From Candidatus Falkowbacteria bacterium CG10_big_fil_rev_8_21_14_0_10_39_9 (GTDB taxonomy: Bacteria; Patescibacteriota; Patescibacteriia; Patescibacteriales; UBA12465), in NCBI GenBank assembly GCA_002778645.1, contig PFAQ01000042.1, positions 1 through 23,162 of the forward strand: a stretch of 23,162 nt of DNA, written 5' to 3'. The position numbers and the translations under genes were made by a program. The notes beneath the pieces were generated by a model, which saw only the letters and a program-made list of their open reading frames with translations, did no database searches and had not been told where the DNA came from. Positions 6,312 through 14,997 of this stretch are shown piece after piece. The stretch's first letter is position 1. Every line of letters starts with the position of its first letter.

Positions 6312-7111
6312 TTAAAAGATCATTAATTTTAATTATTATTCTGTTAATAGCCCTGGCTTATTACAAGAATATTTATTTGGTTAATAAAAGAAAAGCGGAT
6401 CAGGTTAAGATTATAGCCCGACCAGAAAAAGTAATTACTATTATTGAAGGTTGGAACTTAAAACAGATTGATAATTATTTAAGTGAACAGGGAGTGAATA
6501 TCGATCGGAAATTAGCTAGTTTTAAAGTGAGTGATTATAAAACTGATTATGATTTTTTAACTGATGCTCCGGCCAAGGCTGATTTAGAGGGCTATCTATT
6601 TCCTGATACTTATCGGGTTTTTGCTTCCACTACCGCTGATGAAATTGTGCGTAAGATGCTGGGAAACTTTGAGTCTAAAGTGACCCCAGCCATGATAACC
6701 GAAATCGGTCGCCAGCAGAAAACCTTACATCAAGTTGTCACTCTGGCGTCGGTAGTTGAGAAAGAGGTGACTAGCAAAAATGATATGAAAGTTGTGGCTG
6801 GTATCTTTTGGGATCGGATCAAAAATGGTCAGGCACTGGAGTCTTGTGCCACTTTGGCCTATATTTTGGGCGAAAATAAGGCCCAATATACCTATGAAGA
6901 CACCAGAATTGAGTCGCCCTATAACACTTATATTAATCGGGGATTACCTCCGGGGCCGATTGCTAACCCAGGACTCAACGCTATCGCTGGGACAATTTAT
7001 TCGGCCTATACCGATTATAATTATTTTTTATCTCGACCAGATACCAGGGAAACTGTTTTTAGTCGGACCTATGAAGAGCATACTGCCAATAAACAAAAAT
7101 ATTTAAAATAG
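6299..7111 (+). CDS. mltG: Endolytic murein transglycosylase MltG (YceG-like)
   Basis: A protein of 270 residues that cleaves nascent peptidoglycan strands at the outer face of the membrane, setting glycan length. One N-terminal membrane anchor spans about 7-25, with a positively charged start. A small LysM-like region containing 'IIEGWNLKQIDNYLSEQG' comes next, then the YceG catalytic domain. Key signatures are 'LEGYLFPDTY' (96-105), 'LASVVEKE' (149-156, carrying the catalytic Glu), 'SPYNTYINRGLPPGPIANPG' (206-225) and 'FSRTYEEH' (254-261). It is shorter than the E. coli enzyme (about 340), mainly in the N-terminal part. The ATG lies inside the preceding gene (13-nt overlap), so translation is probably coupled. 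The gene ends with TAG and is followed 13 bases later by the DUF3160 gene. Confidence 0.92.
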   Translation: MFKLIKRSLILIIILLIALAYYKNIYLVNKRKADQVKIIARPEKVITIIEGWNLKQIDNYLSEQGVNIDRKLASFKVSDYKTDYDFLTDAPAKADLEGYLFPDTYRVFASTTADEIVRKMLGNFESKVTPAMITEIGRQQKTLHQVVTLASVVEKEVTSKNDMKVVAGIFWDRIKNGQALESCATLAYILGENKAQYTYEDTRIESPYNTYINRGLPPGPIANPGLNAIAGTIYSAYTDYNYFLSRPDTRETVFSRTYEEHTANKQKYLK

Positions 7112-7124
7112 TTAATTTAATAAT

Positions 7125-9566
7125 ATGTTTGAAAAATCTGAGGAAAATAAAAAGACTGAGGTGGCCACCCCTAAGGCTCCGGTTAGCCCCAACTTTACTA
7201 ACGTCGGATCGAGTTATGCCGATACTGATTCTTCTGATTTGGGTAAAAAGATCGGTGGTGTTTTAATTTTACTTTTGATTGTCGCCGCTCTGGGTTTTGG
7301 TGGTTTTTGGGTCTACCAAAAATTTATTAACAAATCTAACACCGCCCCAGTTGTTTCTACCGACAAAACCGCTGCCCAGAAATTACAGGATGAGTTAGAT
7401 CAGGCTAAATTAACTGCCAGCCTACCAGGTAATGATAATGCTAGTTCTAGCGCTACTTCTACTAATGTCTCAATTCGGGGGGTAGAGTATTTAAGTTTTT
7501 CTAATTTTTATTCTGAGCCGGATAATTCCCTGGAGGTTAAGATTGATGATTATAAATTGCCGCTTAATATTAAAACCGATGTTTTAAATTATTATGATGT
7601 CGCTCGGAAAATAAATTTGGATAAAAATTTAAGCGATTTAAATAATAATGGTTTTGCTATTATCGATAATCCTTTTTCGGCTGATCTTAAAAATCCCGCC
7701 GCCAATAAATTAAATAACTTCTATAGCGTTTCAGACACTTTAAATAGCAAACAAATCCCGACTTTAATTACGGCTGATTTCATTACCTATTATCACCAGA
7801 ATATCATGAAAAAGGCCTTCAAGGATATTGAAGAAAACGTTTTTTATAGTAATTTGTGGAATATTGCCCATCATTTATTTGAAACTGCCAAAACCCGTTA
7901 TAACAAACGTTTGGCGGCCGTGGGTGATATTAACGACCCAATTCTGGAAGGAGCTCGTCTGGAAATGGCTTACAGCGCTACTTTGATTGAAATTTTGAAA
8001 CCGGCTGAGGGGCAGATTAATACCAACAATGATTTGAGTGATAAGAGTAAATTTACCTTACAGGAAGTAGAAGACTTTAGTTTTAATCTCCCCCAGAATT
8101 TGAAGGTTGATGTTTTAAAGGAAGTACAGAATGTCAGAGAGCATCAGGCGGCTATCAAGTCGCCGGTAATGCTTTATACTCGAGATTATCGCGAGTTTGT
8201 AGTGCCGGAAGAATATAAGACTAATGCTCGCTTAAATAATTTTTATTTAGCAACGAAGTGGCTAAATACAGTTTTTCCAATTTACTATAAGAGCCCAACT
8301 TGTGTTGATTGCTCTTTGGATGTTGAAGATTGGCGCTTGCAGATGGTGGCCGCCAGTTATTTAGCTCAGGATGTGTTTGGTGATGATGAAGTAAAAAATG
8401 AATGGGCCCGGATTTATAAAGTGCTAACTTTTTTTAAGGGACTAAGAGATGATGTTAGTTTGGTCAATTATCGTGACGCTTTATCAGAACTATTTGGGGC
8501 TGATTATAAAATGGAAGATGTTTTTGGTAGTGGTAATGCCGCTGCCAATAATAACTTCAAAAAATTGCAAGATAAAATTATCAGCTTAGAGTTTCTCGAT
8601 TCCTATGGGGCTTATGATAAAACTGATCCTAAGAATTTTGGTAAATTAGGTGTTAAGGTTCTGGCTGATTTCTATTGGCCCAATGATTATATTTTTTCAC
8701 AGTTAACCAGCCCAGCCGTTTCAACTTACAAAGGCGCTCTGCCTAAAGCTACCAATAGCACCGCTTGTCGTTTGGGCGGCTTGTGGCAACGTTGCTTGGG
8801 CTTTGCTCTGGATATTATTAACTTAATTTATCCAATTCCGTCCCAAAATGCCTACTTTGTCGAAAATACTAACTATCAAAAATATGGTGATCAGGTGGAG
8901 ATGGTTAAGAAGCGTTTAGCGGCTCTAAACGCCACTTGGCATAATAATAACTACTGGACGACCCTGAAGACAATCAAGTCATCCCTAGAAAATCCAGAAA
9001 ATTATAAACCAGCCTTTGCTCGTAATACCGCTTGGACCGGTAAAGAAACTAACCGCGCTCTGGCTACTTGGGCTAACTTGCAATTACCGGCTGATAAGTT
9101 TGGACTATATCAGAAATATACTCAACCTGATGGCCTGAGCAATGGTGCCACTAAATTTTTGGAATATTCCTATGTTGAGCCTAATATTATTTTAATTAAT
9201 GAGTTGTTGGCTAATAACTCCATGGTGAAAGAAATGTTTTCGGCCCTGAAGATGAATAATGAAGTTAATCAGGTAGCAATCAGCTTGAATGATGTTGAGT
9301 ATAAATTAAAGACCCTGAAAACTATTATGGAGAAGGAGCTACGGAGTACTCAGTTGTCCGATGAGGACTTACAATTTATTGATAAGATTATAAAAGAGTT
9401 TAAGGTTGATCAAAATAGCACCAAGACTTTTAAGATTACTGGTTTGTCCGGAAAAACTTTGACCGAAGATTTATCAGATGTTAGATTAATGGTCCTGGTC
9501 CAGAAGCGGGGCAACGACTTAGTAATGGCGGTGGGACCGGTGTTTAAATATTGGGAAAAGAAGTAA
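7125..9566 (+). CDS. DUF3160 family membrane-anchored protein
   Basis: A protein of 813 residues. A charged cytosolic N-terminus (1-42) is followed by one membrane segment (about 43-65) and a Thr/Ser/Ala-rich linker. A large extracytoplasmic DUF3160 domain then fills most of the remainder. The typical start of this domain is seen in 'YSVSDTLNSKQIPTLITADF' and 'TYYHQNIMKKAFKDIEEN'. Further conserved-looking blocks are 'DWRLQMVAASYLAQDVFG' and 'LGGLWQRCLGFALD'. The family's function is unknown. It is common in Patescibacteria and some archaea and is usually anchored with the bulk outside. There are few cysteines ('SPTCVDCS', 'STACRLGG...RCLG'), which could form disulphides outside the cell. It is probably co-transcribed with mltG and ends at a strong bidirectional terminator. 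Confidence 0.88.
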   Translation: MFEKSEENKKTEVATPKAPVSPNFTNVGSSYADTDSSDLGKKIGGVLILLLIVAALGFGGFWVYQKFINKSNTAPVVSTDKTAAQKLQDELDQAKLTASLPGNDNASSSATSTNVSIRGVEYLSFSNFYSEPDNSLEVKIDDYKLPLNIKTDVLNYYDVARKINLDKNLSDLNNNGFAIIDNPFSADLKNPAANKLNNFYSVSDTLNSKQIPTLITADFITYYHQNIMKKAFKDIEENVFYSNLWNIAHHLFETAKTRYNKRLAAVGDINDPILEGARLEMAYSATLIEILKPAEGQINTNNDLSDKSKFTLQEVEDFSFNLPQNLKVDVLKEVQNVREHQAAIKSPVMLYTRDYREFVVPEEYKTNARLNNFYLATKWLNTVFPIYYKSPTCVDCSLDVEDWRLQMVAASYLAQDVFGDDEVKNEWARIYKVLTFFKGLRDDVSLVNYRDALSELFGADYKMEDVFGSGNAAANNNFKKLQDKIISLEFLDSYGAYDKTDPKNFGKLGVKVLADFYWPNDYIFSQLTSPAVSTYKGALPKATNSTACRLGGLWQRCLGFALDIINLIYPIPSQNAYFVENTNYQKYGDQVEMVKKRLAALNATWHNNNYWTTLKTIKSSLENPENYKPAFARNTAWTGKETNRALATWANLQLPADKFGLYQKYTQPDGLSNGATKFLEYSYVEPNIILINELLANNSMVKEMFSALKMNNEVNQVAISLNDVEYKLKTLKTIMEKELRSTQLSDEDLQFIDKIIKEFKVDQNSTKTFKITGLSGKTLTEDLSDVRLMVLVQKRGNDLVMAVGPVFKYWEKK

Positions 9567-9586
9567 ATTGTTATTAAAAGAAAATT

Positions 9587-9619
9587 AAAAAGGAATGATT
9601 TGCTAATCATTCCTTTTTT
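9587..9619. terminator. Shared bidirectional terminator between convergent genes
   Basis: AAAAAGGAATGATT (9587-9600) and AATCATTCCTTTTT (9605-9618) are perfect complements with a 4-base loop. The A-run and T-run on the two sides make it work in both directions. It ends 4 bases before the stop codon of the minus-strand gene at 9623. Confidence 0.92.
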
Positions 9620-9622
9620 GGT

Positions 9623-9901
9623 TTAATATAATATTTTTTTTGCCCTCTCGATTTCTTTTCTGGTATTTGTTGGTAATTTTAAGAAATTAAGGGGAACACA
9701 AATCGGTTCTGGAGTTTGATCTTTGATTTTAATAACTCCAATTGTCCACCCACTTCTGAGACCTTCTTCTTTTTTGAGAGTCTCTAGTAAAATGACAACT
9801 TCTTCTCCATGTTGGAGATAATTAATTTTTTCTAATTCATGGCCATCGAAATTAGCCCGATGCTCTCCGTTGTAGGGAGTATTTTCTGATTTTTCTTCCA
9901 T
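9623..9901 (-). CDS. Small hypothetical protein with strong promoter
   Basis: A protein of 92 residues, cytosolic by appearance (no signal or membrane segment). It begins with a charged, disordered-looking stretch ('MEEKSENTPYNGEHRANFDG'). A compact region follows with alternating hydrophobic strands ('HGEEVVILLETL', 'GWTIGVIKIKD', 'EPICVPLNFLKLP') and a terminal helix. I do not recognise a family. A very good promoter at 9932-9960, a palindrome at the likely transcription start and a shared terminator make it an independent, probably regulated single-gene unit, which supports it as real despite its size. Confidence 0.65.
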   Translation of the reverse strand: MEEKSENTPYNGEHRANFDGHELEKINYLQHGEEVVILLETLKKEEGLRSGWTIGVIKIKDQTPEPICVPLNFLKLPTNTRKEIERAKKILY

Positions 9902-9918
9902 CTTTTTTATTTTTAGGA

Positions 9919-9930
9919 ACTATTAATAGT
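9919..9930. promoter_or_regulatory. 12-bp perfect palindrome at the transcription start
   Basis: ACTATTAATAGT is its own reverse complement. It lies just downstream of the -10 box of the minus-strand promoter, where a repressor site would be expected. Short AT-rich palindromes can arise by chance. Confidence 0.35.
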
Positions 9931-9931
9931 G

Positions 9932-9960
9932 ATATTAACACGTTTAGATAATTGAGTCAA
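9932..9960 (-). promoter_or_regulatory. Promoter of the small gene at 9623-9901
   Basis: On the minus strand, TTGACT (9960-9955), a 17-base spacer and TAATAT (9937-9932) are close to consensus. The leader to the ATG at 9901 would be about 24 bases. The promoter lies in the gap after the stop of the 645-residue membrane protein, so the small gene need not depend on read-through. Confidence 0.7.
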
Positions 9961-9976
9961 ATTGATTAATCATCTG

Positions 9977-11914
9977 CTAAAACTCTATGACATCCTTGGT
10001 ATATTTGAAGACATAGCTTTGGCCGTCGCCAATCTTTTCCCAGGAATCAGCCGATAGTTTGGCTTCGGCCAGAATCTGACTAAAAGCCCACCAGTATTTG
10101 GGGAGGACAAAATAGGCTTCGTTAACCTGGGCCAGATCCATAGCCTCGTTCATAGTTTCAGAGCTAGCCTCGTTGTAAACCATATCTAGAAAATATTGGT
10201 AGAGGGGGCCGGAGGTTGGTATGGGATAGAAATAGATATTGTTGTAATAGCGGTTAAAGCCAAAAGTCCTCAAGGCCATAGCACTAGTTTGTTGGTTGGC
10301 TAAAACTATATAGGGGTTAGTGGTTTGTTTTTCAATCCAATTAACGGCTAGTTGATCGCTAGCACTGACAGCATAAGCCTTGGAGTTATAATAATGATCA
10401 GCGCGGGGATATGATAAGTAGAGAGAAGTGGTAATTAGCGAGAGCAGTAGGATTAAAGCACTAAAGCGATAGAACTTATTTTGGGTTAATATTTTCGCAG
10501 TTAAATTTTCTAGTGCCATAATTATGGCGGGTGAACAAAGAATCACAATCAACATAATTAATCTTTTGGCAAAGTCATTTTGTTCGTAGGCAATCAGATT
10601 AAACGATAGCTGGGAAACTAAAAAGTAGGCACCGAGAGTCGCTACGGCTATTAGTAGCGGAGCGGTTAATTTGAGATTATTACTATGACGGCGATAGATA
10701 ATGATAGACCCGGATAAAATTAGGAGGGTGATAAACAATTGTAAGTTCTGACCGTAAAAGTACATTAAGTTTAACAGCCAAGTTTCTTTGTAGGGCAGGG
10801 CTAAATGTGGTGCCAGGGTGATCAAAAAACTGCTATAGGAATTTAAGCTCAAGACAATTTCAGATTGCCCTGATAGATAGAAGGCCGTGGGAATTCCTAG
10901 TAAAACTAAGAGGAATATAGCCCGATAGCTTATTTTTATGATCTTCTGATTAACTTTTGGGCGATAGTGGTTAACTAATAACAATAGCCCTAGGGCTACG
11001 GCAGGAATGCCAGCCAGGGGGTGGATAAGGCAGGTGGCCAGAGCCAGAATTAGAGCAAGGCGATAATCAATCGCACTATAGAGGACGGTTAGAGCTAAAA
11101 AGAGCCAAGCTAGATTTTGGGGAGTGCTTAGGATGAAAAAGCCAAAAGGAATAATTAGAACAGTTAATAATAACAATTGGGACCAGGTGTTGTTGGTAAA
11201 ATGTTTTTTAATAAAAGTATTGAGAGCGCGTGGTAAAAATATAGCCGCCAGGACCGGAACTAATAATTTATCTAGAATTACAATAGACAGCCCAGTTAGT
11301 TTATGAATTGTTACTATCAGTCCATATTGTCCTAAGTAATAAAAAGGTTTTGGTTCTACCGCTCCTTGTTTGTCAATTAGGTCCATGGTGGCCTGATGAA
11401 TAAAGGGGTCATAGCCATAGCCAATTTTATAAACTATAACCGCGATGATAAATGACAGAAGATAGTGAATTACTATTAATATCAAGTTTAAGGAATGGAG
11501 GACGGTGTTTTTTTGGGCTCTGATTATCAGAGATAATAAAATGGCAGTAGCTGAAAAATAAAGGACAAAAAAATATCCAGGCACTGTAGTCCAGGGTGAA
11601 ACTAGGGCCTCATCCGAGCGACTTTGCCCAAGGAGGTAAAGAGCCCCCAGGATTATAATCGGATAAGTAATTAATAAGATTAGGTCCCAGGTTCCCAATG
11701 ACTTAAGTTGGATTTTGCTTTGGGGTGTGTATTCAGCCTTTTGAGAGATTAATCTAATTAACCCTAGCCACAGGCTAAGGGCTAACACCAAGCTAATAAT
11801 AACTCCGATCCAGTTGAGGGAGTAAACCTTGTAAACTAGGGCGGAGGTGATAATTAAGCTGGAAAATAGCCATAGAGTGGCCTCTAAAGGCTGGTTTTTT
11901 AGGTATTTAATCAT
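9977..11914 (-). CDS. Polytopic membrane protein, possibly GT-C type glycosyltransferase
   Basis: A protein of 645 residues with roughly 12-14 hydrophobic segments across 1-500 and a soluble C-terminal part of about 130 residues (from 'SYPRADHYYNSKAY'). The layout, many helices followed by an outer soluble domain, resembles GT-C glycosyltransferases and oligosaccharyltransferase-like proteins. Short loops with acidic residues that could hold a metal or catalytic Asp are 'QSRSDEALVSPW' (97-108) and 'GYGYDPFIHQATMDLI' (165-180). No family motif is decisive, so the assignment is an inference. It is divergently transcribed from the GT39-like gene with only 61 bases between starts, which suggests a shared envelope polysaccharide or glycoprotein role. 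A -10-like TATGAT sits 6 bases before the ATG, implying a very short leader. Confidence 0.75.
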   Translation of the reverse strand: MIKYLKNQPLEATLWLFSSLIITSALVYKVYSLNWIGVIISLVLALSLWLGLIRLISQKAEYTPQSKIQLKSLGTWDLILLITYPIIILGALYLLGQSRSDEALVSPWTTVPGYFFVLYFSATAILLSLIIRAQKNTVLHSLNLILIVIHYLLSFIIAVIVYKIGYGYDPFIHQATMDLIDKQGAVEPKPFYYLGQYGLIVTIHKLTGLSIVILDKLLVPVLAAIFLPRALNTFIKKHFTNNTWSQLLLLTVLIIPFGFFILSTPQNLAWLFLALTVLYSAIDYRLALILALATCLIHPLAGIPAVALGLLLLVNHYRPKVNQKIIKISYRAIFLLVLLGIPTAFYLSGQSEIVLSLNSYSSFLITLAPHLALPYKETWLLNLMYFYGQNLQLFITLLILSGSIIIYRRHSNNLKLTAPLLIAVATLGAYFLVSQLSFNLIAYEQNDFAKRLIMLIVILCSPAIIMALENLTAKILTQNKFYRFSALILLLSLITTSLYLSYPRADHYYNSKAYAVSASDQLAVNWIEKQTTNPYIVLANQQTSAMALRTFGFNRYYNNIYFYPIPTSGPLYQYFLDMVYNEASSETMNEAMDLAQVNEAYFVLPKYWWAFSQILAEAKLSADSWEKIGDGQSYVFKYTKDVIEF

Positions 11915-11936
11915 GTTATCATCATAGCAGAAAATA

Positions 11937-11965
11937 TTGCCAAAATAAACAGGGATTGCTAAGAT
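11937..11965 (+). promoter_or_regulatory. Promoter of the GT39-miaB-miaA operon
   Basis: TTGCCA (11937-11942), a 17-base spacer and TAAGAT (11960-11965) lie 10 bases before the ATG at 11976. Transcription would start only about 4 bases upstream of the start codon, a nearly leaderless mRNA with no room for a Shine-Dalgarno site. Confidence 0.55.
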
Positions 11966-11975
11966 AAGGGTATCT

Positions 11976-13688
11976 ATGAAGCTTCAAATGCCGCCAATTA
12001 AACAGCTTTACGTTTGGCTTTTTGTATTAATATTAGCCATTATATTTGTGGTGGGAGCATCATCTTACAACCTGGCCAATCAAAAATCGGATTATGTTCA
12101 TTTCTCTTCGCCAGATGAAACTGCCAATTATTTTTTTACCAAGCTTTATGCTAAAACTGGGGAGTTGTCAGTTTTTGAAAATTATAATCTTTCGGCCAGT
12201 GATATCGTCCACCCCCGTAGTTTTCGCAGTGATCGGGGTTGGTTGAAGCCAGTTAGTTTCTTGGGTATTATCTTAATCTTTGGCACTATAGCTAAAGTTG
12301 TTGGCTTGGGGATTATTCCTTTTTTGATGCCAATCTTCGGTGCTATCGGAATTATTTTTTTCTATTTATTGGTAGAGAAATTATTTTCTAGTCGTCGAAT
12401 AGCCCTGCTCTCCGCCGCCTTATTAACCTTTTTTCCGGTCTATATCTATTATTCGGCTCGATCCATGTTTCACAATGTGTTATTCATAGTGCTGGCCATT
12501 ATGGCCTTCTACTTTCTATCATCTCTTTTGGAAAACCGGGCCGGAGAGATAAAGACCGACCCCAGGTTTTTTACGGGACATTTTAATCGGCGCGATTTTA
12601 TTTTAGCGGCTTTATCCGGTCTATTTTTTGGACTAGCGGTTATAACCAGAGTTTCCGAACTTTTGTGGTTAGCGCCAGCCTTGGTGTTAATTTTTATTTT
12701 TTATTTTAAACGGTTTAATATTTTTCGTTTAATAGTATTAATCACTTTCTTTCTATTGGCCCTACTGCCCATGGCTTATTGGAATCAGGCTTTGTATGGC
12801 TCTTTTACCTCGGGAGGTTATGTGGAGATGAATCAATCACTGACATCTATTGCTACTATTGGTAATCAGGGATTTTCTCTGGGTGAGGCCGTCAAGAAGG
12901 TTGGCAATACTATTTTTTATTTTGGTTTCAGGCCCCGGCAGTCCCTGACTATGTTTTATAATTATGTGGTGTTGATGTTCCCTTGGCTCGCTGGTTTGGC
13001 TACTCTGGGGTTAATTTGGTTGCTGGTAAGTTACAAGCAATTCCGCAAAAAATATTTAGTCTATCTCTTGGTTTGGGGATTAGTCTCAGTGATTTTAGTG
13101 CTTTATTATGGCTCTTGGAAGTTTACTGATAATCCCGACCCCCGTCGTTTTACTATCGGTAATTCCTATACGCGCTACTGGTTACCGGTTTATCTGGGGG
13201 CTATACCACTAGCAGCCTACTTTATTGATCGCTTAAGTCGTCTATTGAGCGGTAAAAAGGCGCTGATTAGAAGTGCTCTGTCTTTATTAGTTGTTTATGC
13301 CATTTTCTTGTATTCAGCCATCTTTGTCATGTTTGGTTCAGAAGAGGGTCTGGTTAATGTGACTTATAGTAATCGCGTGGATTATGACTTGTATGCACAA
13401 GTAATAGAGCTGACTCCACCACCAGCCGTAATTATCACCAAATATCATGACAAGGTTTTGTTTCCGGAGAGACGAGTGCTCATTGGACTTTTCAGTGATG
13501 ATCAAATGAATAAAATTTATTTTAAATTAGCCCAGGTGGCCCCACTTTACTATCTCAATTTTCAACTCAAACCAGAAGATTTTAATTATCTCAAAACCAG
13601 AAAGTTGGCTAACTTCGGTCTTGATATTGAGTTGGTGAAAGTGATCAACAAAGATTTTGCTTTATATAAATTAAGTTCAAAAAAATAA
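11976..13688 (+). CDS. GT39-like (PMT-type) membrane glycosyltransferase
   Basis: A protein of 570 residues. An N-terminal membrane helix (about 11-29) leads into the first outer loop, which carries 'SSPDETANYFFTKLY' (44-58). Its Asp47-Glu48 corresponds to the acidic motif used by PMT/GT39 enzymes to hold the polyprenyl-phosphate sugar donor. About ten further helices follow, for example around 92-130, 140-175 and 208-265. The C-terminus is a soluble tail of about 120 residues. Such enzymes transfer sugars to proteins or lipids at the outer face of the membrane. Acceptor and sugar are unknown. It is the first gene of a unit with miaB (1-nt gap) and miaA; the link to tRNA modification is probably only co-transcription. 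Confidence 0.8.
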   Translation: MKLQMPPIKQLYVWLFVLILAIIFVVGASSYNLANQKSDYVHFSSPDETANYFFTKLYAKTGELSVFENYNLSASDIVHPRSFRSDRGWLKPVSFLGIILIFGTIAKVVGLGIIPFLMPIFGAIGIIFFYLLVEKLFSSRRIALLSAALLTFFPVYIYYSARSMFHNVLFIVLAIMAFYFLSSLLENRAGEIKTDPRFFTGHFNRRDFILAALSGLFFGLAVITRVSELLWLAPALVLIFIFYFKRFNIFRLIVLITFFLLALLPMAYWNQALYGSFTSGGYVEMNQSLTSIATIGNQGFSLGEAVKKVGNTIFYFGFRPRQSLTMFYNYVVLMFPWLAGLATLGLIWLLVSYKQFRKKYLVYLLVWGLVSVILVLYYGSWKFTDNPDPRRFTIGNSYTRYWLPVYLGAIPLAAYFIDRLSRLLSGKKALIRSALSLLVVYAIFLYSAIFVMFGSEEGLVNVTYSNRVDYDLYAQVIELTPPPAVIITKYHDKVLFPERRVLIGLFSDDQMNKIYFKLAQVAPLYYLNFQLKPEDFNYLKTRKLANFGLDIELVKVINKDFALYKLSSKK

Positions 13689-13689
13689 C

Positions 13690-14997
13690 ATGTTAACCTA
13701 TCAGATCATTACTTTTGGTTGTCAAATGAATCATTCAGACAGTGAGCGCCTAGCGGCTTATTTAGAAAAAAATAATTTAGTTAAGGTGGACGATAAATTC
13801 AAGGCTGATATTTTAATCATCACCACTTGTGGTATTAGGCAATCAGCTGAAGACCGAGTATATAGTTTAGTCCATCAGATTAAAAAGAAACATCCTCAAG
13901 CGATAGTGGTCATTACCGGTTGTTTGAGCGAAAGAAAGGATGTGCGCAGTCGAATTAAAGACAAGGTCGATTTGTGGTTGCCAATTATCGAGATGACTTC
14001 CTTGTTAGAACGAATCGAAAACCCAACCATAACTGAAACAAATAAGTATTTAGACTCTAAGGAATATTTGTCAGTACTGCCTAAACATGAATCAAGCTTC
14101 AGAGCTTATGTTCCGATTGGTAATGGTTGTAATAACTTCTGCTCCTATTGCGTTGTGCCTTATGCTCGGGGGCGAGAAAAGTATCGTAGTGCCAGCCAAA
14201 TTGTCAGTGAAGTAAAACAGTTAATTAAGAAGGGTTATAAGGAGGTGACTCTAATCGCCCAGAATGTTAACAGTTATCACTCTGGTCCGGTGGATTTTAC
14301 TGAATTATTAACTAAAATCAATGCTATTCCAGGCGATTTTTGGATTCGCTTTGTTTCTAGTCATCCCAAAGATATTAGTTCTAAACTGATCAATGCCTTA
14401 GGAAAATTACCTAAAGTTTGTGAGCATGTTCATTTTGCCCTACAGTCTGGGGATGATGAAATTCTGCGCCAAATGAATCGTCGCTATACCGCTCAACATT
14501 TTCATGATTTAGTGCAAAAGATTAGGACTGCAGTTAAAAAATACAAACCAGAGTGGCCCGTAGCCATTACTACCGATGTTATTGTTGGTTTTCCGGGTGA
14601 GACTAAGAAGCAATTTTTAGAGACCGCTAAAGTTTTCCGATCAGTTAAGTTTGATATGGCCTATATTTCTCAGTATAGCCCGCGCTACGGGACTGTTTCT
14701 TATCAAATGACCGACGATGTCACTCGACTGGAAAAGAAACGACGAGAAAATGTTTTAGCTAAGATATTAAGTCAGACCGCTAGTTTCAATAATAAATATT
14801 ATTTGAAAAAAACTGTGGCCGTTTTGGTGGATGGTAAAAATCGGCAAGGAGAGTGGTATGGCAAAACTCGGACCTATAAACTAGTGCGGATAATGGGCGC
14901 TCCGGCCAATAATTTACTGGGATCTTTTGTGTTGGTGAAAATTAACAAAGTGAGAGACTTAGCCTTAGAAGGAAAAATAATAGCACAATATGAATAA
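13690..14997 (+). CDS. miaB: tRNA-2-methylthio-N6-dimethylallyladenosine synthase MiaB
   Basis: Radical-SAM methylthiotransferase of 435 residues that converts i6A37 to ms2i6A37 in tRNAs reading UNN codons. The N-terminal UPF0004 domain holds the cysteines of the auxiliary cluster at Cys11 ('FGCQMN'), Cys47 ('TTCGIR') and Cys78 ('TGCLSER'). The radical-SAM cluster is Cys147-x3-Cys151-x2-Cys154 ('GNGCNNFCSYCVVPYARG'). A C-terminal TRAM domain (about 370-435) ends in 'VRDLALEGKIIAQYE'. The length is normal for the family. It starts 1 base after the GT39 gene stop and overlaps miaA by 8 bases, so both downstream genes are probably translationally coupled. Its substrate is the product of the next gene. 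Confidence 0.93.
   Translation: MLTYQIITFGCQMNHSDSERLAAYLEKNNLVKVDDKFKADILIITTCGIRQSAEDRVYSLVHQIKKKHPQAIVVITGCLSERKDVRSRIKDKVDLWLPIIEMTSLLERIENPTITETNKYLDSKEYLSVLPKHESSFRAYVPIGNGCNNFCSYCVVPYARGREKYRSASQIVSEVKQLIKKGYKEVTLIAQNVNSYHSGPVDFTELLTKINAIPGDFWIRFVSSHPKDISSKLINALGKLPKVCEHVHFALQSGDDEILRQMNRRYTAQHFHDLVQKIRTAVKKYKPEWPVAITTDVIVGFPGETKKQFLETAKVFRSVKFDMAYISQYSPRYGTVSYQMTDDVTRLEKKRRENVLAKILSQTASFNNKYYLKKTVAVLVDGKNRQGEWYGKTRTYKLVRIMGAPANNLLGSFVLVKINKVRDLALEGKIIAQYE

Noticed and set aside
6792..7106. Second plus-strand frame inside mltG
   Set aside because: Overlaps the conserved catalytic region of mltG; sequence looks like an out-of-frame translation.
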